DNA of 64,000 nt from Gemmatimonadaceae bacterium. GTDB taxonomy: Bacteria; Gemmatimonadota; Gemmatimonadetes; Gemmatimonadales; Gemmatimonadaceae. A program made the position numbers and the translations under genes. Below the pieces are notes generated by a model. That model had not been told where the DNA came from. It worked only from the letters and a program-made list of their open reading frames with translations, and made no database searches. Below, piece after piece: positions 45,151-53,692 of the stretch. The DNA is taken from NCBI GenBank assembly GCA_036273715.1, contig DASUHB010000072.1:150632-214631 (forward strand). The letters run 5' to 3'. Within the stretch, counting starts at the first letter, position 1, and every line of letters starts with the position of its first letter.

Positions 45151-45231
45151 TCGTTTGGTCCGTTGGGCCTGCCCGTTGCGCTCTGGACCCCGAGGCCGCA
45201 TTGTCATGCTGGAGCCCGCTCGGAGTTCCGA

Positions 45232-45666
45232 ATGTCTGCGGCCGGGTCAAAGGTGCCGGGTGCCTTGCGTCGCGCGTCCATCGCCGCGCTCGCGGGCGCG
45301 TGCCTAACGCTGAACGCCGGCTGTACGCATCACGAGCCGACGTCGGGCGTCGCCGTGCGGTCCAGCGACACGAGTCCCATCACATCCAAGGAGTTGCGGA
45401 CCGTCGACGATCGTGACGCCTACACCGCCATCTCGCTGCTCCGCCCGTCGCTGCTCAAGAGCCGCGGCTACACGAGCATCCTGCTCGACACGCCCGACCA
45501 GCCCGAAGTCTTCGTCGACGGGATGTACTACGGCACGTTCGACACGCTGCGTCAGCTGCCGGTGCACGAGCTCGAGGAAATTCGTTTCCTCGACGTCGGC
45601 GACGCGACGATCCGTTACGGCATGGGGCATCCGTCGGGCATCATCGACATCACGTCGATCCACTGA
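45232..45666 (+). CDS. Small lipoprotein resembling an isolated TonB-receptor plug segment
   Basis: 144 residues from MSAAGSKVPGALRRASIA. Lipobox LNAGC follows a hydrophobic run. The C-terminal half reads VFVDGMYYGTFDTLRQLPVH, EEIRFLDVGDATIRYGMGHP and SGIIDITSI. This parallels the TonB-receptor plug order (vdG..., L..l....I..I..l.g..A...YG......G.i.i.T), but no barrel follows. It could be a periplasmic adaptor or regulator of the SusC/D pair just upstream. The hairpin at 45120 argues for partly separate transcription. Function is unknown. Confidence 0.75.
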   Translation: MSAAGSKVPGALRRASIAALAGACLTLNAGCTHHEPTSGVAVRSSDTSPITSKELRTVDDRDAYTAISLLRPSLLKSRGYTSILLDTPDQPEVFVDGMYYGTFDTLRQLPVHELEEIRFLDVGDATIRYGMGHPSGIIDITSIH

Positions 45667-45673
45667 CCGTCGG

Positions 45674-47011
45674 TCAGCCCGAGATCCACGACGCGATGAG
45701 TGCGACGGCCGCGGCGGACATGAGCACCGCGACGAGGCCGCCGAGCGCATTCAGGCCCCAGCCGTTGCGATGCTCGCGCATCACCGCGCGGTTGTTGCAG
45801 ATCATCAGAATCACGATGACGAGCGGCGGCGCGAGCAGGCCGTTCACCACGGCCGACCAGACCAGTAATCGCATCGCGTTCAAGCGCGCGAAGGCGAGCA
45901 CCATGCCCAACAGCATCGCGGCGGCCATCACGGCGTAGAACGGGCCGGCGCTGCGCGGCGTCTCGTCCATCCCGGTCCGCCACAGGGCGGCTTCGCCTAA
46001 CGCATACGCCGCCGATCCCGCGAGCACCGGGACGCCGAGCAGTCCGGTGCCGACGATGCCGGCGGCGAACAGCACGGCGGCGCCCGAGCCGGCGAACGGG
46101 CGCAGCGCCGCCGCCGCTTCCGACGCGGTGTTGATCACCGGATGCGTCGCGTGCAGCGTCGCGCCGGTGGTCAGGATGATGAAGTACATGATGGCCTGCG
46201 ACACGAACATGCCGGCGCGGACATCGCGGGTGGCGCCCTCGAGCGACCGGTGCACCGCCCACCGCGGCCGGCGCCGCCCCACGTTAGGCGACGCGTGCTC
46301 CTCCTGCTCCGCGTTCTGCGCGGCCTGCCAGAAGAAGAGATACGGCGAGATGGTGGTGCCGAGGATCGCCACGATCATGAGCAGATAATCGTGGTCCAAC
46401 GCGAACCGCGGCAGAAACGTGCCCGCCGCCACGGCGCTCCAATGCGGCCGCGCAAAAAACGCCGCTGCCACGTACGCGAACAACACTACCGTGAGCCACT
46501 TGAAGATCTGCGTCATGCGTGTGTACGACGCGAACACCAGCAGCGCGAGGATGAGCACCGTGAAGAGCGGCACGAACCACATCGCGCTCACGCCCGTCAG
46601 CAGCGCCGCCGATGCACCCATGCCGCCCAGATCCGCGGCGATGTTGATCGTGTTGCCGGCGAAGAGAAGCAGACACACCAGCCACAGGAGCCAGCGCGAG
46701 TAATGGGTGCGCAGCACGCTCGCCAGGCCGCGTTCGGCCACCACACCAACGCGCGCGCACATTGTCTGTACCGCCGCCATGAGCGGCATGCATAGAATGG
46801 CGGTCCATAGCAGGCCGTAGCCGAATGTGGCGCCGGCCTGTGAGTATGTCGCGATACCGGATGGATCGTCGTCGGCCGCGCCGGTAATCAGCCCGGGCCC
46901 GAGCTCGCGCACCCATCCCGCGAATCCCCGTTGCTTTCGTACGCGCGCATCCGCCGCGCGCGTCACCGCGATCGGTCGGTCGTGCGCGCGGCCACGCGAC
47001 GCCACACGCAC
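45674..47011 (-). CDS. Nramp-family metal ion transporter with divergent metal-site motifs
   Basis: 445 residues, about 11 transmembrane segments. GPGLITGAADDDPSGIATYS in the first helix matches the Nramp family, but canonical members have DPGN there. The sixth helix reads TISPYLFFWQAAQ where manganese/iron transporters have a MPH motif. A basic cytoplasmic loop (VGRRRPRWAVHRSLEGATR) follows. It likely moves a divalent cation into the cytoplasm; the altered motifs make Mn/Fe selectivity uncertain. Its stop is 8 nt from the convergent plug-like lipoprotein stop. Confidence 0.88.
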   Translation of the reverse strand: MRVASRGRAHDRPIAVTRAADARVRKQRGFAGWVRELGPGLITGAADDDPSGIATYSQAGATFGYGLLWTAILCMPLMAAVQTMCARVGVVAERGLASVLRTHYSRWLLWLVCLLLFAGNTINIAADLGGMGASAALLTGVSAMWFVPLFTVLILALLVFASYTRMTQIFKWLTVVLFAYVAAAFFARPHWSAVAAGTFLPRFALDHDYLLMIVAILGTTISPYLFFWQAAQNAEQEEHASPNVGRRRPRWAVHRSLEGATRDVRAGMFVSQAIMYFIILTTGATLHATHPVINTASEAAAALRPFAGSGAAVLFAAGIVGTGLLGVPVLAGSAAYALGEAALWRTGMDETPRSAGPFYAVMAAAMLLGMVLAFARLNAMRLLVWSAVVNGLLAPPLVIVILMICNNRAVMREHRNGWGLNALGGLVAVLMSAAAVALIASWISG

Positions 47012-47021
47012 GACCGCTGGG

Positions 47022-47174
47022 TTAGACGACTGGCCGGCGGCCGGTCGCCAGGCGCACGATCAGGAGAATGACCGCGATCACGAGCAGGAGGTGAATCAGG
47101 CCGCCCGCCACGTGAAACACGCCGAAGCCGAGTATCCAGAGAATGAAGAGAATCACGATCAGCGTCCAAAGCAT
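47022..47174 (-). CDS. Lmo0937-family small membrane protein
   Basis: 50 residues from MLWTLIVILFILWILGFGVF, almost entirely two hydrophobic helices ending in RLATGRRPVV. GGAGG lies ~6 nt upstream of this ATG, which is chosen over the longer frame to 47261. The pattern GFGVFHVAGGLIHLLLVIAV is typical of the lmo0937/DUF5670 family, of unknown function and often stress-linked. It is 10 nt from the Nramp gene on the same strand, hence probably upstream in one operon. Confidence 0.8.
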   Translation of the reverse strand: MLWTLIVILFILWILGFGVFHVAGGLIHLLLVIAVILLIVRLATGRRPVV

Positions 47175-47281
47175 GGCATCCTCCAATGGCGAAGTGCCTC
47201 GCCTTGACCGCCGGCGAGTGCTCGGCAGAAAAGCAACTGTCGTGCCCGTGTCTGTGGTCAACAGAGTTGAACGTGACGCGA

Positions 47282-47301
47282 AGCGTGCGCGGCTGCACGC
47301 T
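47282..47301. promoter_or_regulatory. Inverted repeat in divergent region before xoxF
   Basis: AGCGTGC-N6-GCACGCT, a perfect 7-bp inverted repeat, lies in the 271-nt region between the divergent lmo0937-like gene and xoxF. It is a possible operator; no convincing promoter boxes were seen by eye. Confidence 0.35.
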
Positions 47302-47410
47302 GTCAGCGATTAGACGGTTCTGACCAGCGTCCGGAACACGATATGCAAACCCGGCCCCGCACTCTGGAATCGCGCCGACATCGCGTGCGCGACACCGGTG
47401 GCAGTTGGAC

Positions 47411-47427
47411 GCGCGGACCGTCCGCGC
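47411..47427 (+). promoter_or_regulatory. Leader hairpin just upstream of xoxF ribosome binding site
   Basis: GCGCGGA and TCCGCGC form a 7-bp stem with a 3-nt loop, ending 6 nt before the GGAGGG (47434-47439) that serves the xoxF ATG at 47446. It might tune translation or mRNA stability. Confidence 0.4.
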
Positions 47428-47445
47428 ATACGCGGAGGGATCGGG

Positions 47446-49296
47446 ATGTCGAGGCAGGGCAATCGATGCGCCGGCTCGTGGATCGCAGTCGTTGCACTCG
47501 CAGCAGCCGTTGCCGCCTGCCGCGGCGAACATGCTCCGATGGCGATGGCCGCAACAGGTGCAGCACCTTCCGTTAGCTCGGGCGCATTGGCGCCCGACGC
47601 CCCTCCAGCCGGATCGTGGCCCCTCCCCGGACGCAACGCGCAAGGTTGGCGATACAGTCCGCTCGCACAAATCACAGCCGACAACGTCAAGAATCTCAAG
47701 GTCGCGTGGACGTTCTCCACGGGAACGGCGCGCGGATTCGAAGGACAACCGCTCGTCGTCGACAGCACGATGTATGTGGTGTCGCCGTACCCGAACCACG
47801 TGTTTGCGCTGGATCTGACCAGGACCGGCGGACCGGTGAAGTGGGACTACCTGCCGACGACCGCACCCGCGTCACAGGGCGAGGCGTGTTGCGACGTCGT
47901 CAATCGCGGCATGTCGTTCGCGGACGGCAAGGTCGTCTTCAATCGCCTGGACAATCACACCGTCGCACTCGATGCGAAGACGGGGAAGGTCGTCTGGGAC
48001 ACCAAGCTCGACTCGCTTCAGGAAGGATCGACGATGACGATGGCGCCGCTCATCGCGGGCAACGTCGTGCTCGTCGGCAACAGCGGCGCCGAGTTAGGCG
48101 TGCACGGTTGGGCCGCCGGCCTCGACCTGGGCTCCGGCAAGATTCTCTGGCGCGCGTATTCCACGGGCCCCGACAGCGAAGTGAAAATCGGGCCCGATTT
48201 CAAACCGTACTATCCGCAGTACAAAGGAAAGGACCTCGGCGTCTCCACGTGGCCGCCCGATCAATGGAAGTTAGGCGGCGGCACGGTGTGGGGATGGATG
48301 ACCTACGACCCCGAGCTGAATCTCGTCTATTACGGCACCGCGAACCCCGGCGTGTGGAATCCGGACATGCGCCCCGGCGACAACCTCTTCAGCGCCGGCG
48401 TGTTCGCACGCGACCCCAAGACCGGGAACGCCCGGTGGTGGTACCAGTTCACGCCGCACGATTCCTGGGATTACGACGGAGTCAACGAAAACATTCCCGT
48501 CGATCTCACGGTCAACGGGCAGGCCCGGAAAGTCGTCGTGCACTTCGATCGCAACGGGTTCGCGTACACCATCGATCGGCAGACCGGCCAGGTGCTCGTC
48601 GCCCAACCGTATCAGTCGTTGAACTGGGCCACCGGTGTCGATCCGCAAACGGGGAAGCCGATCCGCGTGCCGTCCAAGGAAACGCACCAGGGCGTGAACA
48701 CGACGGACATCTGCCCGTCGTCGACCGGCGCGCGCGACCAGCAGCCCGCCGCGTTTTCGCCGCGCACCTCGCTCTTCTACACGCCGAGTACCGACCTCTG
48801 TATGGACTACAAAGGACTCAAGGCGAGCTACATCGCGGGCACCCCGTACCTGGGCGCCGACGTGCGGATGTACGCGGGTCCGGGCGGTTGGAACGGCCGC
48901 GGTCAGATGATCGCGTGGAACGCGGCGACGGGCAAGAAAGTGTGGGCGATTACTGAGCGCTTTCCGGTCTGGAGCGGCCCGGTGGTCACCGGCAGCGACG
49001 TGTTGTTCTACGGCACGATGGACGGATGGTTCAAGGCGGTGAACGCGCGCACCGGCCAGGAGCTGTGGAAGTTCAAGGTGGGGTCGGGCATCGTCGGCAA
49101 TCCGATGACCTACCAGGGGCCCGACGGCAAGCAATACGTGGCCGTGTACTCGGGCATCGGTGGCTGGTTAGGCGCGATCGCGCTCGGGTTGTCGGCCAGC
49201 GATCCGACGGCTGCGTTAGGCGCGACGGGCGCGATGCCCGACCTGCCCAAGTACACGGCGCCGGGCGGCATGCTCTACGTGTTCGCGCTGCCATGA
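47446..49296 (+). CDS. xoxF: Lanthanide-dependent methanol dehydrogenase (XoxF type), predicted lipoprotein
   Basis: 616 residues; GGAGGG 6 nt upstream fixes the ATG. PQQ beta-propeller alcohol dehydrogenase. Diagnostic residues: vicinal disulphide Cys148-Cys149 (GEACCDVVN), metal ligand Glu216 in NSGAELGVHGW, and WDYDGVNEN with Asp342 and the extra Asp344. That extra Asp marks lanthanide enzymes; calcium MxaF has Ala there. The N-terminus (SWIAVVALAAAVAAC) ends in a lipobox-like VAAC at residue 25, so the enzyme may be lipid-anchored rather than soluble. It is first in the operon with xoxJ (ATGA overlap), xoxG and cytochrome oxidase genes. No PQQ synthesis genes are in the window. Confidence 0.94.
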   Translation: MSRQGNRCAGSWIAVVALAAAVAACRGEHAPMAMAATGAAPSVSSGALAPDAPPAGSWPLPGRNAQGWRYSPLAQITADNVKNLKVAWTFSTGTARGFEGQPLVVDSTMYVVSPYPNHVFALDLTRTGGPVKWDYLPTTAPASQGEACCDVVNRGMSFADGKVVFNRLDNHTVALDAKTGKVVWDTKLDSLQEGSTMTMAPLIAGNVVLVGNSGAELGVHGWAAGLDLGSGKILWRAYSTGPDSEVKIGPDFKPYYPQYKGKDLGVSTWPPDQWKLGGGTVWGWMTYDPELNLVYYGTANPGVWNPDMRPGDNLFSAGVFARDPKTGNARWWYQFTPHDSWDYDGVNENIPVDLTVNGQARKVVVHFDRNGFAYTIDRQTGQVLVAQPYQSLNWATGVDPQTGKPIRVPSKETHQGVNTTDICPSSTGARDQQPAAFSPRTSLFYTPSTDLCMDYKGLKASYIAGTPYLGADVRMYAGPGGWNGRGQMIAWNAATGKKVWAITERFPVWSGPVVTGSDVLFYGTMDGWFKAVNARTGQELWKFKVGSGIVGNPMTYQGPDGKQYVAVYSGIGGWLGAIALGLSASDPTAALGATGAMPDLPKYTAPGGMLYVFALP

Positions 49297-50198
49297 TCGC
49301 CGCTGCGCTGCGCCTGGCGGCGCCGGCCCTGGTCGCGGCGACCGTCGCGGCGGCGCCCTGGTCCGCGCACCACCCGGCGCGCCCGCGAGCGCTCCGCGTG
49401 TGCGCCGACCCGAACAACATGCCGTTCAGCGACAGCGCCGGCCACGGCTTCGAGAACCGCATCGCGTCGCTCGTTGCCCGCGACCTGCACGAGCCCGTCG
49501 CCTACACGTGGTGGGCCCAACGGCGCGGCTTCGTGCGCAACACCCTCGGCGCCCAACGCTGCGACGTCGTCATCGGCATCATCGCCGGCGACGAGCAGCT
49601 GAGCACCACCACACCGTACTATCGCTCGACGTACGTGTTCGTCACGCGCCGCTCGAGCAACCTGCACCTCGCATCGATGAACGATCCGCGCTTGCGCCGC
49701 GTGCGCATCGGCATCCACGTCATCGGCGACGATTACAACAGCCTGCCGCCCGGCGTGGCACTCGCCGGCCGCGGCATCGTGCGCAACGTGGTCGGCTACA
49801 GCATCTACGGCAATTATGCCAAGCCCAGTCCGCCGGCGACGCTCATCACAGCGGTGGCGGAGGGCAAGGTCGACGTCGCGATCGCGTGGGGTCCCCTCGC
49901 CGGGTACTACGCCGCGCGCTCGCGCGTGCCGCTGGACGTGTCGCCCGTCGGCGATGCGATGGCGGGCCACGGGATCCCGTTCGCGTACGCGATCGCGATG
50001 GGCGTTCGCAAAGGCGACACGACGCTGCTCCGAACGCTGCAGCACGAACTGGACACGCGCCGCGCGGCCATCCGGCACATCCTGGCCGAGTACCATGTTC
50101 CGTTAGTCACGGACGACGGAGCCCAGGCGCGCGCCGATACCGACCATCCCGCGGGCGACACCGCGCCGCACACCGCGTCAGGAGGAACACGGCCATGA
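49293..50198 (+). CDS. xoxJ: XoxJ/MxaJ-like periplasmic binding protein
   Basis: 301 residues; ATG overlaps the xoxF stop. Signal peptide MIAAALRLAAPALVAATVAA. The mature part is a solute-binding type II fold: ALRVCADPNNMPFSD, GFENRIASLVARDLHEPVAYTW and CDVVIGIIAGDEQLSTTTPYY are typical of quinoprotein-associated binding proteins (MoxJ/XoxJ), which are thought to help activate or mature the dehydrogenase. The Ala/Asp/His-rich tail is disordered. The stop overlaps the xoxG ATG. Confidence 0.92.
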   Translation: MIAAALRLAAPALVAATVAAAPWSAHHPARPRALRVCADPNNMPFSDSAGHGFENRIASLVARDLHEPVAYTWWAQRRGFVRNTLGAQRCDVVIGIIAGDEQLSTTTPYYRSTYVFVTRRSSNLHLASMNDPRLRRVRIGIHVIGDDYNSLPPGVALAGRGIVRNVVGYSIYGNYAKPSPPATLITAVAEGKVDVAIAWGPLAGYYAARSRVPLDVSPVGDAMAGHGIPFAYAIAMGVRKGDTTLLRTLQHELDTRRAAIRHILAEYHVPLVTDDGAQARADTDHPAGDTAPHTASGGTRP

Positions 50199-50725
50199 AG
50201 GTTGCGCCGAACGTGCTCACGTCGATCGCCGTTGTCGGAGCGATGCTCGCTGTCATCGGCTGCAATCAACAGGCGGCGGAGCCGCGCAGTCGCAGCGGGA
50301 GCGTCAGCACGGCATCGGCGGGCACCGTCGCCTATCGCATCACGCCGACGCCGTCGAACGGCGTGGAGCCGGGCATTCATCCGACCGTCTTTTTCGGCGA
50401 CGTGCACAATCCGTATGCGGGCGACGCAACGGCGGCGACCGAGGGTCGGCAGCTCTTCGTGCAGTACAACTGTTCGGGATGTCACGGCGGGCGCGCGGGC
50501 GGCGGCATGGGGCCGAGCCTCCGCGACAGCATCTGGATTTACGGCAGCAGCGATGCCCAACTGTTGGGCACGATCACCGAAGGGCGGCCGGCGGGGATGC
50601 CGACATGGGGCGGGCGCATTCCGCAGAACCAGATGTGGCAGATCATCACCTACATCCGCTCGTTAGGCACGCCACAGGAGCCGGACGCGCCGCCGCCGCC
50701 GGCGAACCCACCACTCGGCCAGTGA
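50195..50725 (+). CDS. xoxG: Class I cytochrome c, XoxG-like electron acceptor, predicted lipoprotein
   Basis: 176 residues; AGGAGG lies ~10 nt before the ATG, which overlaps the xoxJ stop. Signal with lipobox AVIGC at residue ~23. Haem motif CSGCH (~residue 94) and an axial-Met candidate in PAGMPTWGGRIP. By position it should accept electrons from XoxF and hand them to the oxidase encoded next. The lipid anchor would keep it at the membrane, unlike the soluble cytochromes usually paired with methanol dehydrogenases. The C-terminus is Pro-rich. Confidence 0.88.
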   Translation: MKVAPNVLTSIAVVGAMLAVIGCNQQAAEPRSRSGSVSTASAGTVAYRITPTPSNGVEPGIHPTVFFGDVHNPYAGDATAATEGRQLFVQYNCSGCHGGRAGGGMGPSLRDSIWIYGSSDAQLLGTITEGRPAGMPTWGGRIPQNQMWQIITYIRSLGTPQEPDAPPPPANPPLGQ

Positions 50726-50733
50726 GGACGCCG

Positions 50734-51750
50734 ATGCCACGCCTGTCGCGCCGTCTCGCGCCGAGCGCCGGTGCGTTAGGCAGTTGCGCGCTGGCCGGCT
50801 GCACGCCGCTGAACGTGCTCGCGCACGACGGCGTCACCGGCAGCCGCGAAACCGGGCTCGGGTGGTTCCTGGTCATCGTCTCCTGCGCCGTTGTCTGCAT
50901 CATCACCATCCTGGTGCTCGCGGCATACGTCCGGTCCCGCAAACGGCGGACGCGCGACGATGCCGTCTTCGCGGGCCGCTCCGGCGTGCCCTGGGTGATG
51001 TGGGGCGGCGTCGTCATTCCAGGCATCGTGTTGCTCGTCACCTTCATATTCACCATCGGAACGCTCGATGCCGTCGCGGCGCCGACGCGCTCGCCCGCGG
51101 CAACGGTGAAAGTGATCGGCCACCAGTGGTGGTGGGAAGTGCGCTATGAGGGAACAGGGCCGTCGCACACCGTGGTCACCGCGAACGAGATTCACGTGCC
51201 GGTCGGCCAGCCGGTGAGGCTCGAGCTCACGACGAGCGATGTGATTCACAGCTTCTGGGTGCCGGCGCTCGCCGGCAAGACCGACATCATTCCCGGCCAG
51301 ACGAACACGACGTGGATCGAGGCGCGGCACACCGGCGTGTTCGGCGGGACGTGCGGCGAATACTGCGGCGCCCAGCACGCGCACATGCAGATGCGCGTGA
51401 TCGCGGACAGCCCCGGCGATTTTCAGAAGTGGCTCGCCGATGAGGCCGCGCCGGCGGCGAAGCCGGCGGATCCGACCGCCGCCGATGGTCTCCGCGTGTT
51501 CATGACGAGTGGATGCGCGAACTGCCATACGATTCGCGGCACCGGTTCGGGCGGCGGCGTGGGTCCCGATCTCACGCACATCGCGTCGCGCACGACGATC
51601 GCGGCGGGCGCGCTGCCTAACACACAGGCGAATCTCATGGGGTGGATCGTCGCGGCGCAGGCCATCAAGCCCGGCAGCGACATGCCGTCCATGCCGCTGC
51701 CATCGCGCGACCTGCAGTCGCTCGCCGCATACCTCGAGACTCTCAGATAG
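50734..51750 (+). CDS. coxB: Cytochrome c oxidase subunit II with fused cytochrome c domain
   Basis: 338 residues from MPRLSRRLAPSAGALGSC, with lipobox ALAGC. Two transmembrane helices (LVIVSCAVVCIITILVLAAY; WGGVVIPGIVLLVTFIFTIG) precede the CuA cupredoxin domain: IGHQWWWEVRYEG, VIHSFWVPALAGKTD and the binuclear copper site CGEYCGAQHAHM. The C-terminus carries a haem c motif SGCANCH and a late Met (SDMPSMPL). It is a caa3-type subunit II that takes electrons directly from a cytochrome. It follows xoxG by 8 nt. Confidence 0.95.
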   Translation: MPRLSRRLAPSAGALGSCALAGCTPLNVLAHDGVTGSRETGLGWFLVIVSCAVVCIITILVLAAYVRSRKRRTRDDAVFAGRSGVPWVMWGGVVIPGIVLLVTFIFTIGTLDAVAAPTRSPAATVKVIGHQWWWEVRYEGTGPSHTVVTANEIHVPVGQPVRLELTTSDVIHSFWVPALAGKTDIIPGQTNTTWIEARHTGVFGGTCGEYCGAQHAHMQMRVIADSPGDFQKWLADEAAPAAKPADPTAADGLRVFMTSGCANCHTIRGTGSGGGVGPDLTHIASRTTIAAGALPNTQANLMGWIVAAQAIKPGSDMPSMPLPSRDLQSLAAYLETLR

Positions 51751-51760
51751 AGGAATCGCC

Positions 51761-53692
51761 GTGGCCACTCTCGCACCCATCGCGACCGCACCCCTCGAGC
51801 GGCTCCACGACACGTGGGAGGCGCGTCCCGGCCTGTACGGCATCCTTGCCACCGTCGATCACAAGACCATCGGCAAGCGCTATCTCGTGACGTCGTTGAT
51901 CTTCCTGGTCCTGGGCGGCATCGAAGCGCTGATCATGCGCGCGCAGCTCACGCACGCCAACGCGCATCTCCTGTCGCCCGGAGCGTACGACCAGCTGTTC
52001 ACGATGCACGGCATCACGATGATTTTCTGGTACGCGTCGCCGGTGCTGTCGGGCTTCAGCAACTACATCTGGCCGCTGATGCTCGGCTCGCGCGACATGG
52101 CGTACCCGCGCGTCAATGCGCTCAGCTATTGGACGTTCCTGGCCTCCGGCATTTTCATCTACACGGCGCTGTGCATCGGGCAGGCGCCTAACGCAGGCTG
52201 GTTCGCGTACGCGCCGATGACGCTGCGCCCGTTCGACCCGGGGCTCAACATGGATTTTTACGCCCTCGGGTTGATCTTCCTCACGGTCTCGACCACCATC
52301 GGCGCCATCAATTTCATCGGCACCGTGATGAAGATGCGCGCGCCCGGGATGTCGCTGAACCGCTTGCCCATCTTCGTCTACGGCACGATGACGGCGTCGT
52401 TCGCGGCCGTCTTCTCGCTGCCGGCGCTCACCGTCGCGACGACGTACCTGTACTTCGAGCGCCATTTTCACATGCACTTCTTCGATGCGGCGCAGGGCGG
52501 GAGTCCGCTCCTGTGGCAGCATCTGTTCTGGATGTTCGGACACCCGTGGGTATACATCATCGTGCTGCCGGCAATGGGCATGGTGTCGGAGATGGTTCCC
52601 ACGTTCTGTCGACGGCCGCTGGTCGCCTATCCGTACGTGGCGATGTCCACGATCGCGACCGGCATCATCGGGTTCGGCGTGTGGGTGCACCACATGTTCG
52701 CCACCGGGCTGCCCGGCGTGTCGATGTCGTTCTTCAGCGGCGCCAGCATCATCATCGCGATTCCGAGCGCGATTGCGGTGTTCGCGTGGATCGCCACGAT
52801 GTGGTTGGGCACGCCGGTGTGGAAGACGCCGATGATGTTCGTCGCCGGATTCGTCGTGCTGTTCGTGATCGGCGGCGTGTCGGGCGTGGTCACCGCCGCG
52901 GTGCCGTTCGACTGGCAGGTGACCGACACCTATTTCGTGGTCGCGCACATCCACTACGTGCTCATCGGCATCAACGTGTTCCCGGTGGTGGCCGCGTTCT
53001 ACTACTGGATGCCGAAGATGACCGGGCGCATGATGAGCGAGACGTTAGGCAAGTGGAATTTCTGGACGATGTTCATCGGATTCAACCTCGGCTTCTTCCC
53101 GATGCACATCAGCGGCTTGTTGGGGATGCCGAGGCGGGTGTACACGTATCCGGCGAGCGCGGGATGGGGATCGGTGAATCTCATCACGACGATCGGGTCG
53201 GCGGTGTTCGCGGTCGGCGTGCTCCTGTTCGTGATCAACATCTTCGTGAGCCTGCGCCGCGGGGCGTTTGCCGGCTCGAATCCGTGGCATGCGGGCACGC
53301 TCGAGTGGGCCATGGAGTCGCCGCCGCCGCCGTACAACTTTGCCGTGATCCCGATCATCCGGAGCCGGCTCCCGTTGTGGGAGGATCAGTTAGGCGACGC
53401 GACGCCGGGCCTGATCTCCGGTGAAGGGCACAGCCACGTGTCGGAAGGCGTGGTGCTCGCCGAAGGACGCGAGACATTCGGCACGTCGCCGCTCGAGGCG
53501 CATCCGCTGCACGTGTTGCACATGCCGGAGGATTCGATGTTCCCGTTCCTGCTCGCGGTGGCGATGCTCGGCACGGCTTACGGTCTGGTGTTCTCGCTGT
53601 GGTGGCTGGCCATCCTTGGCGGCGTCGGCATGCTGGCGTGCCTCATCGGATGGCTGTGGCCGCGTCACCTCGTCACCGGAGAGCGCGCATGA
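51761..53692 (+). CDS. coxA: Haem-copper oxidase subunit I with atypical proton-channel residues
   Basis: 643 residues from GTG 51761, ~12-14 transmembrane helices. Haem and CuB ligands are present (MHGITMIFWY; QHLFWMFGHPWVYIIVLP; WVHHMFATGLPG; VVAHIHYVLIG), including the His-Tyr pair of helix VI (His261, Tyr265). Where A-type oxidases have HPEVY, this one has HPWVY (Trp263). The helix VIII segment IIIAIPSAIAVFAWIA has Ala339 where the K-channel lysine is normally found. The D-channel entrance Asp appears kept (SRDMAYPRVNAL). It is coupled by overlap to coxC and lies in the xoxF operon. Confidence 0.93.
   Translation: MATLAPIATAPLERLHDTWEARPGLYGILATVDHKTIGKRYLVTSLIFLVLGGIEALIMRAQLTHANAHLLSPGAYDQLFTMHGITMIFWYASPVLSGFSNYIWPLMLGSRDMAYPRVNALSYWTFLASGIFIYTALCIGQAPNAGWFAYAPMTLRPFDPGLNMDFYALGLIFLTVSTTIGAINFIGTVMKMRAPGMSLNRLPIFVYGTMTASFAAVFSLPALTVATTYLYFERHFHMHFFDAAQGGSPLLWQHLFWMFGHPWVYIIVLPAMGMVSEMVPTFCRRPLVAYPYVAMSTIATGIIGFGVWVHHMFATGLPGVSMSFFSGASIIIAIPSAIAVFAWIATMWLGTPVWKTPMMFVAGFVVLFVIGGVSGVVTAAVPFDWQVTDTYFVVAHIHYVLIGINVFPVVAAFYYWMPKMTGRMMSETLGKWNFWTMFIGFNLGFFPMHISGLLGMPRRVYTYPASAGWGSVNLITTIGSAVFAVGVLLFVINIFVSLRRGAFAGSNPWHAGTLEWAMESPPPPYNFAVIPIIRSRLPLWEDQLGDATPGLISGEGHSHVSEGVVLAEGRETFGTSPLEAHPLHVLHMPEDSMFPFLLAVAMLGTAYGLVFSLWWLAILGGVGMLACLIGWLWPRHLVTGERA

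Noticed and set aside
47616..48956. A 446-codon open frame inside xoxF
   Set aside because: Arg-rich shadow of xoxF in another frame.
47446..49296. Calcium-type MxaF methanol dehydrogenase
   Set aside because: The Asp two residues after the catalytic Asp (DYDGVN) is the lanthanide-type signature; MxaF has Ala there, and no mxaI follows.
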